This document shows, in pieces, positions 7,879 through 15,160 of a stretch of 64,000 nucleotides of DNA. The stretch's first letter is position 1. Each line of letters starts with the position of its first letter. The position numbers were made by a program, and so were the translations under genes. The notes beneath the pieces were generated by a model. The model saw nothing but the letters and a program-made list of their open reading frames with translations. It made no database searches and was not told the DNA's origin. Source of the DNA: Hydrocarboniphaga sp. (GTDB lineage: Bacteria > Pseudomonadota > Gammaproteobacteria > Nevskiales > Nevskiaceae); the NCBI RefSeq assembly GCF_028291725.1, contig NZ_JAQGNT010000092.1, positions 1 to 64,000 on the forward strand, read 5' to 3'.

Positions 7879-9581
7879 GCGACCACCACTTCGCGGAACA
7901 TGCCCGCGGCCATGTGATAGAGCAGATGGCAGTGAAAGGCCCAGCGGCCGGGCGCATCGGCGGTCACGCCAAAGCTGATGCGCTGCGCCGGCTGCACCGT
8001 GATCGTGTGCTTGCGCACCTGGAACGCGCCACCTTCCGATTCCAGCTCCATCCACATCCCATGCAGATGCATGGGATGAATCATGTTGGTGTCGTTGGCC
8101 AGAATCACCCGCAGCCGTTCGCCGCTGCGGAAGTGTATGGGTTTGGCGTCACTGAACTTGACGCCGTCGAACGACCACTCGAAGCGCTCCATGTTGCCGG
8201 TCAGGTGCAGCTCGATTTCGCGGCCGGGTGGGCGCGTGTCGATCGAGCCTCCGGGCGTACGCAAGTCGGCGTAGGTCAGCACGCGGCGTCCGTTGTTGCG
8301 CAGGTTCGGACCCGGATCGTCGAGATTGCTGCGCGGACTATCCACGCGCATGTCCACGCCGGGACCGTATTCACTGCGTGCGTGACGGGTCTTTTTCGGC
8401 ATGGACGCTGCACCGGTGGCCCCGTCTACCATCGGGGCCATGGCCGCCATCGCTCCCATCATGTCGGTCTCGCTCAACCACACCGGCGCGTCGGGCCGCG
8501 GCACGTCGGCTTGCATGCCGGCGCGCGGCGCGAGTGTGCCGCGGGCGTAGCCGGTGCGGTCCATGGTTTGCGCAAAGATCGTGTAGGCGCGGTCGTCCGG
8601 CATCTGCACGATCACATCGTAGGTTTCGCCGGGGCCAATGCGGACTTCGTCGACTTCCACCGGCGCCACGTCCTGACCGTCTGTGGCGACGACGTTCAGC
8701 TTGAGACCGGGAATGCGCACATCGAAGTAGGTCGCGGTGCCGGCGCCGATGAAGCGCAGCCGCACGCGCTCACCCGCGCGGGCGATGCCCGTCCAGTTGC
8801 TTGCGGGCGTAGTGCCGTTCATCAGATAGGTATAGGTCGCGCCCGACACGTCGCTGTAGTCGGTCGGGCTCATGCGCGCGCGGTTCCACATTACGCGCCG
8901 CTTGTGCGCACCGGCCACACCCAGTCGCGACAGATCTTTGAGAACGTCGCCGGTGGTGGGCAGCCCGTAGTTGTAGTAGCTGCCCATCTTTTTCAGATTG
9001 AGATACACCTGCAGCGGGGCCTCGTCGGTCCAGTCGCTGAGCAGCACGGTGTAGTCGCGATCAGTGCGCAGTGGTGCCACCACGCGCGGTTCGACGACGA
9101 TGGCGCCATACAAGCCGGTCTGCTCGTGCAGCGTGTGCGCGTGGTACCAGTGGGTGCCCGATTGGCGCAGCGTGAATCGATAGGTGAACGTCTCACCGGC
9201 GGCGATACCCGGAAAACTGATGCCGGGCACGCCATCCATCTCAGGCGGTACCAGCAGGCCGTGCCAATGCACGGCGGTCGGCTCGCTCAGGCGGTTGGTT
9301 ACGCGCAAGCTGATCGCATCACCCTCGCGGATGTGCAATACCGGCGCGGGCACTTGGCCGTTGACGGCCGTGGCCATGCTGGCCCTGCCCGTAAAATTCA
9401 CCGGCAGCTCGGCGATCTCCAGGTCGAACTCGGTGCCGCGCAATTCGGTCTGCGCACCGGTAGTCGCCAGCAAGCGCGCGGGCCAGGTACCGAAAGCGCC
9501 CAGCGCGGCGGTAGCCGCCACCCCTTGTACGAAACGGCGGCGGGTCACTGGACTGGTCACTGGGGCTCGCGGGTCGATCAT
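7875..9581 (-). CDS. copA: Copper resistance multicopper oxidase CopA
   Basis: A 568-residue PcoA/CopA-type multicopper oxidase. The N-terminus has a Tat signal (TRRRFVQGVAATAALGAFG). Copper ligands appear in the expected order: VHWHGLLVP, GTHWYHAHTLHEQ, HPMHLHGMW and HCHLLYHMAAGM. Between domains 2 and 3 there is a Met-rich loop (MMGAMAAMAPM) as in CopA proteins that bind extra Cu(I). The role is oxidation of Cu(I) to Cu(II) and copper storage in the periplasm. It overlaps the preceding DUF2933-type gene and copB by 4 bp each, so the three are one translationally coupled unit. The full length and all motifs are intact. Confidence 0.95.
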   Translation of the reverse strand: MIDPRAPVTSPVTRRRFVQGVAATAALGAFGTWPARLLATTGAQTELRGTEFDLEIAELPVNFTGRASMATAVNGQVPAPVLHIREGDAISLRVTNRLSEPTAVHWHGLLVPPEMDGVPGISFPGIAAGETFTYRFTLRQSGTHWYHAHTLHEQTGLYGAIVVEPRVVAPLRTDRDYTVLLSDWTDEAPLQVYLNLKKMGSYYNYGLPTTGDVLKDLSRLGVAGAHKRRVMWNRARMSPTDYSDVSGATYTYLMNGTTPASNWTGIARAGERVRLRFIGAGTATYFDVRIPGLKLNVVATDGQDVAPVEVDEVRIGPGETYDVIVQMPDDRAYTIFAQTMDRTGYARGTLAPRAGMQADVPRPDAPVWLSETDMMGAMAAMAPMVDGATGAASMPKKTRHARSEYGPGVDMRVDSPRSNLDDPGPNLRNNGRRVLTYADLRTPGGSIDTRPPGREIELHLTGNMERFEWSFDGVKFSDAKPIHFRSGERLRVILANDTNMIHPMHLHGMWMELESEGGAFQVRKHTITVQPAQRISFGVTADAPGRWAFHCHLLYHMAAGMFREVVVA

Positions 9582-9808
9582 TGGCGTTTGTTCGACGAAT
9601 CGGCGCCGTGGCGATGCCCGCCGTGTCCGAAAATGTGCATCAGCGGACAGGCCAGGATCAGCCCCCAGAACAGCACCAGGCCGATGTGGCCTTGATGCTC
9701 GGTCGAATACCAGTAGCAGGCCGCCGCAAGCGCAAGCAACACGCCAGTGGCGAGCCAGAGCTGGGTTCGTCGGCTCAACCCCGATGAATGTTCATGAACG
9801 CTTTGCAT
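9578..9808 (-). CDS. Small DUF2933-type membrane protein
   Basis: A 76-residue protein with two closely spaced hydrophobic helices (LWLATGVLLALAAACYWY and IGLVLFWGLILACPLMHIFG) followed by the His-rich tail GHGGHRHG. The CPLMH-(3)-HGGH ending is characteristic of DUF2933 proteins, which are common in copper and heavy-metal clusters. ATG 9808 has GGAG 8 bp upstream; a GTG one codon earlier is equally possible. Its stop overlaps the copA start (ATGA). It may help copper handling or CopA maturation at the inner membrane; no biochemical role is known to me. Confidence 0.82.
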   Translation of the reverse strand: MQSVHEHSSGLSRRTQLWLATGVLLALAAACYWYSTEHQGHIGLVLFWGLILACPLMHIFGHGGHRHGADSSNKRQ

Positions 9809-9880
9809 CACTGACTCTCCGGGTTCTCAAACGACGGCTGCTGCTGCGCCGGATCTCGGTTCAGCAGCGTAGATGCCTGA

Positions 9881-10327
9881 CTACATGTCCGACATCGGCT
9901 GGTCCGGCATCGGCTTGGGATCGACGGCCGGCGGCGGCATCTTCATCGCGTCGTCGCCCTTTTCCATGCAGCCCATGCCCATGCAGCCCTTTTTCATAGG
10001 CGGATCGGCAGGCGGTGTGGCGCCTCCGTCCTTGGGCATGTTCGACATGCCCTTGCCGGGCGGCTTGCTCATCGGCATGCCCTGCGCCTGTTGCAGTTGT
10101 TGAACCTGCGCGCGCAAGGATTTGATTTCCTGCTCCAGCTGCGCGTTGCTGCGCGGTGTGGTTGTTGGCGCCTTCGCTGCCGGCGCCGGAGTGCTGGTTG
10201 TGGCGGCAGGCGGGGTCATGGGCGCCATAGGCTCCATGTCCGCGTAGGCCGCTGTCGTGGCCACACCGAGGACAAGAACGGCCGCGGCCAAGCGGGCGGG
10301 AGCGGTTTTCATCAAACGGGTTTGCAT
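9881..10327 (-). CDS. Secreted Met-rich protein with short coiled coil
   Basis: A 148-residue protein starting at 10327 with GGAG 8 bp upstream. It has a Sec signal (LAAAVLVLGVATTAAYA), a Pro/Ala/Thr-rich spacer, a predicted short coiled coil (NAQLEQEIKSLRAQVQQLQQ), then a Met-rich tail containing the motif CMGMGCMEKGDDAMKMPPP. It may trimerise or dimerise through the coil and bind copper through Met/Cys. No family is recognised. It leads the DUF2933-copA-copB-ATP-grasp unit. The promoter region carries an FNR-type palindrome at 10449-10462. Confidence 0.75.
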   Translation of the reverse strand: MQTRLMKTAPARLAAAVLVLGVATTAAYADMEPMAPMTPPAATTSTPAPAAKAPTTTPRSNAQLEQEIKSLRAQVQQLQQAQGMPMSKPPGKGMSNMPKDGGATPPADPPMKKGCMGMGCMEKGDDAMKMPPPAVDPKPMPDQPMSDM

Positions 10328-10419
10328 CGAGGTATCTCCGGTAAAAGTGGGTGCAGAGGTTTCAGCTCTTGCCGGGCGTCTTGTGCTGATGAGCCTTTGC
10401 AGCAAGCTTGATACGACCT

Positions 10420-10462
10420 CAGTGTCCGGGAGCGTCCTTCGCGGCGCATTGACTCCGGTCAA
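10420..10462 (-). promoter_or_regulatory. FNR/ANR-type box and aligned -10-like element upstream of the copA operon
   Basis: The palindrome TTGACTCCGGTCAA at 10449-10462 (TTGAC-N4-GTCAA) is followed on the minus strand, after exactly 23 nt, by ACACTG at 10420-10425. The same box, the same GGCGCAT flank and the same 23-nt spacing to ACACTG occur upstream of the 14822 gene. The geometry matches a class II FNR-dependent promoter with the box centred near -41.5 and a weak -10. Confidence 0.6.
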
Positions 10463-10471
10463 TCGAGATTT

Positions 10472-11248
10472 TCAGTGGTGTTTGTAAAAACCGACGCCGA
10501 CAATGTCGTTCCAGCTGGTGGTGTTGTGGCACTCGAAACACTGATCCACGCGCGCGCCTTCCTTGCCGGCGAACTTCTGCGAGACCATCGAGAAATGCTC
10601 CATGAGATGGCTCGGAGGCGGTTGATGGCACTGCACGCAATCCTTGGAACTGGGTGACGGATGCTGGTAACCGGGCACGACCCAAGACTCAAACGCATGG
10701 CATTGCGCGCAGTCACTGCCAAAGCGCTTGAGGTGTGGGTCCTTGTTGTCGTGGCACCCCGCGCAATTGAGAGCCTCGCGCGCCGTGCTGGCGTCGAGTT
10801 GTTTTGGGCTGTTGATGTGCAGCCAGATTTCGAGCGACTGAAGTGTGGCAGCGCTTTCCGGGTCGCTGCGAGAAGCGCGCGCAAGGGTTCTTGTACCGAT
10901 TCTGGCAAGAGCCAGGTGATCCATCACCACCGGCCGCACACCCGTCGTTTGATGTTCGATGTGACAAGCCGAACATTCCTGCACGCTCGCGTGGAAGGCG
11001 GTCGGCTGACGCCCGAGCAGTCGCTCCGCAATGGCATGGCAGGCCGTGCACTTCGCTACTGTGACTCCCACGGCCGGCTGGTGGCAGGCACCGCACTGGC
11101 TGCTGAGATAGGCGTGCCCCGGCGACAGCGGACCCGGACTGAGCATTTTCTGCGCCGCAGCCGATGCCGGCGCGTAGTGGCGCACTGCGAACACGGCGCT
11201 TGCGGCCACCACCGCGATCAGCAGCAAGCAAAGCGCGACTCGCTTCAT
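10472..11248 (-). CDS. Heptaheme periplasmic cytochrome c
   Basis: A 258-residue multiheme cytochrome. After a single N-terminal hydrophobic segment (signal or anchor, residues 4-22) there are seven CXXCH sites: C52, C67, C92, C162, C180, C204 and C237. Sites 1-3 and 4-7 form two clusters separated by ~65 residues that include IWLHINSPKQLD, resembling the tandem cytochrome c3/c7-like arrangement of periplasmic electron shuttles. The start at 11248 is chosen because ATGA overlaps the stop of the upstream b561-like gene. It is placed to take electrons from that membrane protein and pass them into the periplasm. The terminal acceptor (a multicopper oxidase, copper, or another cytochrome) cannot be read from the sequence. 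Confidence 0.88.
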   Translation of the reverse strand: MKRVALCLLLIAVVAASAVFAVRHYAPASAAAQKMLSPGPLSPGHAYLSSQCGACHQPAVGVTVAKCTACHAIAERLLGRQPTAFHASVQECSACHIEHQTTGVRPVVMDHLALARIGTRTLARASRSDPESAATLQSLEIWLHINSPKQLDASTAREALNCAGCHDNKDPHLKRFGSDCAQCHAFESWVVPGYQHPSPSSKDCVQCHQPPPSHLMEHFSMVSQKFAGKEGARVDQCFECHNTTSWNDIVGVGFYKHH

Positions 11249-11988
11249 GGCAACCACCGCAGGCCGAAGTAAATGCCGGCACCGATATGCAGCGCCAGCA
11301 GCCCGTAGAAGACGATAGACAGAGCGATGTGCAGGTTCAGCGCGCGAGCGAACCAGCGCTTGAAGAACTCATCCATGCGGATGGCATATTCGAGATCGGC
11401 CACGGACTCGGCGATGCGAGTGACCTCGGCGGCAGGGCCGCTGGCCGGCAGCCCGATCCCCAACGACGCCAGCCCCGAGCTGAAGACGAACGCCTTCGAG
11501 CCCGCGGGTAGTTCTGCCGGAGCCTGCTCGATCACGCCCCAGGCGTGATCGAGATCGCCTCTTGCGGTTTGCAGCAGGATCAACTTGTCTTTGATGTCGC
11601 GGCTGACGTAGGTCAGCAGGTAGCGAACTGCGATGCCGCTGACAACGACCAACAACAACACCGCCGTCAAGACCACGCCCAGCGGACTGTCGAACTTGTG
11701 CCCGGTGTGGATGATCGCGAGCAAGGGGCCAAAAATGCCGGCATAGACGTGCAAGCTCATCCAGGACTGCATCGAGACGTATGGCGTGATGCGCTGGTGA
11801 AAATACGGGATGCGTTTGACGATGGGATACGCGAGCGGCATCAGCATCAGCACCGCGCCCGCGATTCCGAAGGCGGTGCCAATGCCACTGCCCGGAAAGC
11901 GCGGCGAGCGATGGACGAGAAAGCCCAGCCAGGCCAGCAGCAACACACTCAGCACACCCATGACCACGATGCGTTCGCGCTCTTTCAT
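11245..11988 (-). CDS. b561/ferric-reductase-like diheme membrane protein
   Basis: A 247-residue integral membrane protein with about five hydrophobic helices (near residues 8-25, 36-55, 76-96, 104-125 and 218-243). Two pairs of histidines lie 14 residues apart, H80/H94 and H220/H234. This spacing is typical of helices that sandwich two stacked b hemes in cytochrome b561 and ferric-reductase families. The loop 130-215 between the heme helices is long and soluble. It sits directly after the NAD(P)H reductase gene (2-bp gap) and overlaps the heptaheme cytochrome gene. The natural reading is a transmembrane electron conduit. No quinone-site signature is obvious. Confidence 0.75.
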   Translation of the reverse strand: MKERERIVVMGVLSVLLLAWLGFLVHRSPRFPGSGIGTAFGIAGAVLMLMPLAYPIVKRIPYFHQRITPYVSMQSWMSLHVYAGIFGPLLAIIHTGHKFDSPLGVVLTAVLLLVVVSGIAVRYLLTYVSRDIKDKLILLQTARGDLDHAWGVIEQAPAELPAGSKAFVFSSGLASLGIGLPASGPAAEVTRIAESVADLEYAIRMDEFFKRWFARALNLHIALSIVFYGLLALHIGAGIYFGLRWLP

Positions 11989-11990
11989 GG

Positions 11991-14093
11991 CTAGGCCTCA
12001 ACCACGATCTCAGCCTTGGGCTTGGCCTGGCAGGCGAGGATGACGCCTTTAGCCTTGTCATCGGTGTCGAGAGCGTCCTCGACCGCCATCTCGACTTCGC
12101 CGGATCTCATCGTCACCTTGCACACCCCGCAGGTACCGACACGGCAGGAGAATTCGATGCCGATGCCCAACTCCTCGGAGAGTTCCAGCACGGTCTGGCC
12201 GCTGCGGCTGTTGGAAGATTTATTGCTCTTCGCAAAGCTCACCCGGGGACCGGTGGCCGGGGCCATGAGCCGGGCTGAGGTGCCCGCTGCGGCCGGGGTT
12301 GGCGCGGCACTGCCAAAGTCCTCGGTCTTCACCTGCTTGGGCGGAACGCCCATCTCTGCCAACAGTGTCTTGATAGCGTCCATCATCACTGGCGGCCCGC
12401 ACAGATGGATTCTGCGCGAGGTGAGATCCGGCACCGTCTGCGTCAGCAGTTCCCGGGTGATGCGTCCGCGTGGCCCCTGCCAGTCGGTGCCTTCCGGGCG
12501 TTCCATCGTCACGGTGACGTGCAGCTTTGAATTGAACCGCTGAAGCTCAGCGAGATCTTTCGCAAAAATGAAATCGGCGGGTGAGCGGCAGGCGTAGAGA
12601 AAGAAAATGTCGCCGGTCCATGCACGCTCGGTGAGAAAGCGCGCGATGCTCATCATCGGTGTGATCCCGACGCCGCCGGCGATCAGCACGATGCTGCTGG
12701 CCTCGGCGCCGGTGAACGTAAAGCGTCCGACCGGGCCGCCCGCTTCAATCACATCGCCGACCTTGAGCACATCATCGACGTGCCGAGAGACCGCTCCCCG
12801 AGGCTCGCGGCGCACGGTGAGGTCCACAAAGCCGCGCTGCGTTGGCGATGACGATATGGAGTAGGAGCGGTTCATCTTTGCGCCGCCAATCCACAATGAG
12901 ACGTTGAGGAACTGACCGGGTAGAAAGGTAAACGGCAGCCGTCCGGCGCCCGACGATGGCAGCAAGCGCAGCGTTTTGACGCTCGGCGTTTCGATGATGA
13001 CGCTGCCCACGCGCAGTTGCCCACGCCACTTGGCGGTCAATGGCGCTGCTGCTACGGGGGCGTCGGGAACGACGAAGGCCGACTGCACTTCAGGCGCCGC
13101 AACGAATGCTGGTGGCCTTCTAGCCAGCGAGGCTGCTGCAGCGTCCTGCGTGGCAGGTGGTGGAGCCCCGGCGGCGGGTGGCGTCGGGGGCGGCGTCGGG
13201 CCGGGTGCTCCGGCAGGCGGCGGTGACGATCCCGGCGGCGACCCATCAGGGCCGCCTTCGAGACGCCCAAAGAGTGCCGCTGCGCGGCGCATCTTGAGGA
13301 CGGAGAGGATAACCATCGCCAGCGCAAACGCGATCAACAGCAACATCGTGGTGAGGTGAAACACCTTGACGCCGGCGGACGTGTGCGATGCTCCAGTGAC
13401 AATGGGCGATGCCAGGTTCATCTCGCGCTTGAACCAGTCCAATGCCAGGTTGCGCGGCGACTTGCCCTCGGTCAGCACGCGCTGCGCGGCGATGCCAGCG
13501 CCCACTTCGCCGAGCGCCTCGCGCATCAGGCCGACCGCTTGCTGCATAGCGGCGTGGTCGCTGGCTTGCGTGGCCTGGTTGAGCGCCTCATAGCTGCTCG
13601 CCAATTGCGCCAAACCTTTGCTGAGCTGGTGATTCGCCAGTGCTTCAATCTCGGCGCGTTTCTCCGTGGTGAGTGCCGGCAGCGTCATCAGCGACGGATA
13701 AATCGGCGTCTTGGCGGCACCGCCGGCTCCACAACCCGCAGCCATGCAGCCACCCATCGCCGCTGGTGCAGCTGTGCCGGCTATGCCTGCCGCCGCCGCG
13801 CCGATTTCCGGCGCAGGCGCTGCCATCGCCGCTGCACCGGAGCCGGCGGGGGCCATCATCTTGCCCATCTTGCCCATCATGTCCATCATCCCGCCGCCCG
13901 CCGTAGCCGGTGAGGCAGGTGCGTCAGCGGTGGCGGGTGCGGCCATCGGCGCAGCGGGTGTCGTTGTGGGTGCAACGGGCGCGCCTGCGGCCGGATGATG
14001 GCTGGCATGACCGCTATCCGTCTGAGCGTCCGCGGGAAGCGCGGCGAGCGTCAGCGCCGCGGCGAAAACATGGATCGCGACTGCACGATTCAT
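11991..14093 (-). CDS. Membrane-anchored FAD/NAD(P)H reductase with C-terminal [2Fe-2S] ferredoxin and Met-rich exported N-domain
   Basis: A 700-residue multidomain protein; ATG 14093 has AGGGGA 5 bp upstream. Residues 1-23 are a Sec signal. Residues 24-130 are Ala/Pro/Met-rich (DMMGKMGKMM, CMAAGCGAGG). Residues 135-235 are helical. One transmembrane helix spans ~245-267, followed by a Pro-rich linker (280-315). Then come an FNR-type FAD domain (RSYS at 409-412), an NAD(P) domain (GGVGITP at 473-479; CGPPVM at 565-570) and a plant-type ferredoxin (C650, C655, C658, C688). With an exported N-domain the reductase faces the cytoplasm. It would oxidise NAD(P)H and pass electrons through [2Fe-2S] to the b561-like protein. 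The combination with a metal-binding exported domain is unusual. Confidence 0.85.
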   Translation of the reverse strand: MNRAVAIHVFAAALTLAALPADAQTDSGHASHHPAAGAPVAPTTTPAAPMAAPATADAPASPATAGGGMMDMMGKMGKMMAPAGSGAAAMAAPAPEIGAAAAGIAGTAAPAAMGGCMAAGCGAGGAAKTPIYPSLMTLPALTTEKRAEIEALANHQLSKGLAQLASSYEALNQATQASDHAAMQQAVGLMREALGEVGAGIAAQRVLTEGKSPRNLALDWFKREMNLASPIVTGASHTSAGVKVFHLTTMLLLIAFALAMVILSVLKMRRAAALFGRLEGGPDGSPPGSSPPPAGAPGPTPPPTPPAAGAPPPATQDAAAASLARRPPAFVAAPEVQSAFVVPDAPVAAAPLTAKWRGQLRVGSVIIETPSVKTLRLLPSSGAGRLPFTFLPGQFLNVSLWIGGAKMNRSYSISSSPTQRGFVDLTVRREPRGAVSRHVDDVLKVGDVIEAGGPVGRFTFTGAEASSIVLIAGGVGITPMMSIARFLTERAWTGDIFFLYACRSPADFIFAKDLAELQRFNSKLHVTVTMERPEGTDWQGPRGRITRELLTQTVPDLTSRRIHLCGPPVMMDAIKTLLAEMGVPPKQVKTEDFGSAAPTPAAAGTSARLMAPATGPRVSFAKSNKSSNSRSGQTVLELSEELGIGIEFSCRVGTCGVCKVTMRSGEVEMAVEDALDTDDKAKGVILACQAKPKAEIVVEA

Positions 14094-14489
14094 AGGTTCC
14101 CCTGTTTTCAAGCTGAGCCTTGGCGAGCGCTCAAGCCAGCAATAACCTCAGGGCGGCGATCGCCACCTTTGGGGGCGGCAATACCGTGATAGATCGGCGG
14201 AGTTTCGTTCTTCAGGCCGGGCAGGTCGTACACGCGATGCACGGCGCCACGGACCGAACACTCCATCGTGGAGACGACGTCTTCCGGTATTTCCACGTAT
14301 TAGCCAAGCAACGCAAACTCCTGATGCCTGGCCCAGCTAAACCCGCATATACGGACAGCCCTCATGGTGCGAGAGCTTCTACGTGCAAGGCGCCGGGCCG
14401 TCGGTCTGGCAGCGCACATAACCTGCCCCCGTCCACAACGCGGCGCTTGCGTTTGCATGGAAATGTCTCCGGGAAGAGGAGAGTACGTT
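14094..14489. other. Non-coding gap in the copper island
   Basis: This 396-bp stretch separates the small Met-rich gene from the reductase gene. It contains one 62-codon minus-strand frame (14108-14296, GTG start) that I do not recognise and do not support as a gene. No terminator hairpin or repeat is evident. A promoter for the reductase operon may lie here, but I see no convincing element. Confidence 0.4.
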
Positions 14490-14822
14490 TCAGCCCTGTC
14501 CGGGTTCTTTGTGCTTGTGCGGGCCGGTTTTCGGCTCCGGCGACGTGTCGGAGCTGTCGCAGTCTTTCATGTGCATCGCCGGGTCCATACCCTTCATGCC
14601 GCGCGTATCCGGCATCGGATGGTCCTTGGCGTCGTGCGTCATCGCTTCGGTACCCGCCTTCGGCGTGCAAGTGACGGTGGGCTTGTTGGCCGGGTCATGG
14701 ATCTTGGGGTCCATGCCTTGCATTCCGCGGGTCTGCGGCATCGGGGCGGCCTCGTCGGCGGCGTAAGCCAAGCCGGTCAAAATCAGACAGGCGGCAGCAA
14801 TGCTGAGGGACATCTTGTTCAT
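14490..14822 (-). CDS. Secreted protein with duplicated MPxTRGMxGMDP motif
   Basis: A 110-residue protein; ATG 14822 has GGAG 7 bp upstream. It has a Sec signal (MNKMSLSIAAACLILTGLAYA) and a mature part with two imperfect copies of one unit: PMPQTRGMQGMDPKIHDPAN and PMPDTRGMKGMDPAMHMKDC, separated by ~27 residues containing one Cys. The tail is charged and His/Lys-rich (TGPHKHKEPG). The Met/His spacing suggests copper binding. No named family is recognised. An FNR-type box precedes it, and the divergent P-type ATPase starts 338 bp away. Confidence 0.72.
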   Translation of the reverse strand: MNKMSLSIAAACLILTGLAYAADEAAPMPQTRGMQGMDPKIHDPANKPTVTCTPKAGTEAMTHDAKDHPMPDTRGMKGMDPAMHMKDCDSSDTSPEPKTGPHKHKEPGQG

Positions 14823-14899
14823 GAGATAACTCCAATTGAGTGTTTTGCAGCAGAGCAATACCGGCTGCCGCGAGCCCGGGTAACGATTGAACAGAGCCA

Positions 14900-14942
14900 C
14901 AGTGTCATGGCCGGACCGCCATGGCGCATTGACTCAGATCAA
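14900..14942 (-). promoter_or_regulatory. FNR/ANR-type box and aligned -10-like element upstream of the MPxTRGM protein
   Basis: TTGACTCAGATCAA at 14929-14942, flanked by GGCGCA, with ACACTG at 14900-14905 exactly 23 nt downstream on the minus strand. Box, flank and spacing are the same as at 10420-10462. Confidence 0.6.
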
Positions 14943-15049
14943 TCTGCTTTTTTGAGTTTTGGGGTGATGCTGGAGACCAGAGCACCTTTGGTGCTCCGAT
15001 GGATTGATCACACAGGTCCCACCCGAGCGCGCAAACTTGGATACAGCTC

Positions 15050-15081
15050 TTGACTCTGGACTATGGTCCAGCCTTTACAGT
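15050..15081 (+). promoter_or_regulatory. MerR-class promoter of the copper ATPase
   Basis: A -35 hexamer TTGACT (15050-15055) and a -10 element TACAGT (15076-15081) are separated by 20 bp, the long spacer typical of MerR/CueR-activated promoters. The spacer holds a perfect dyad, CTGGAC-TATG-GTCCAG (15056-15071). The ATPase start codon lies ~80 bp downstream. No MerR-family gene is in the window. Confidence 0.72.
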
Positions 15082-15160
15082 GTGCCTCGCGTCATTTTTT
15101 TACCGGACACGGTGCGCTGTCCGAATGCCCCATCGTCAACGCATTGAGCCAGGAACCATC

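Noticed and set aside
14108-14296. A 62-codon minus-strand frame with GTG start before the reductase gene
   Set aside because: The peptide is not recognised, has no signal or motif and no clear ribosome site. It may be real but cannot be supported.
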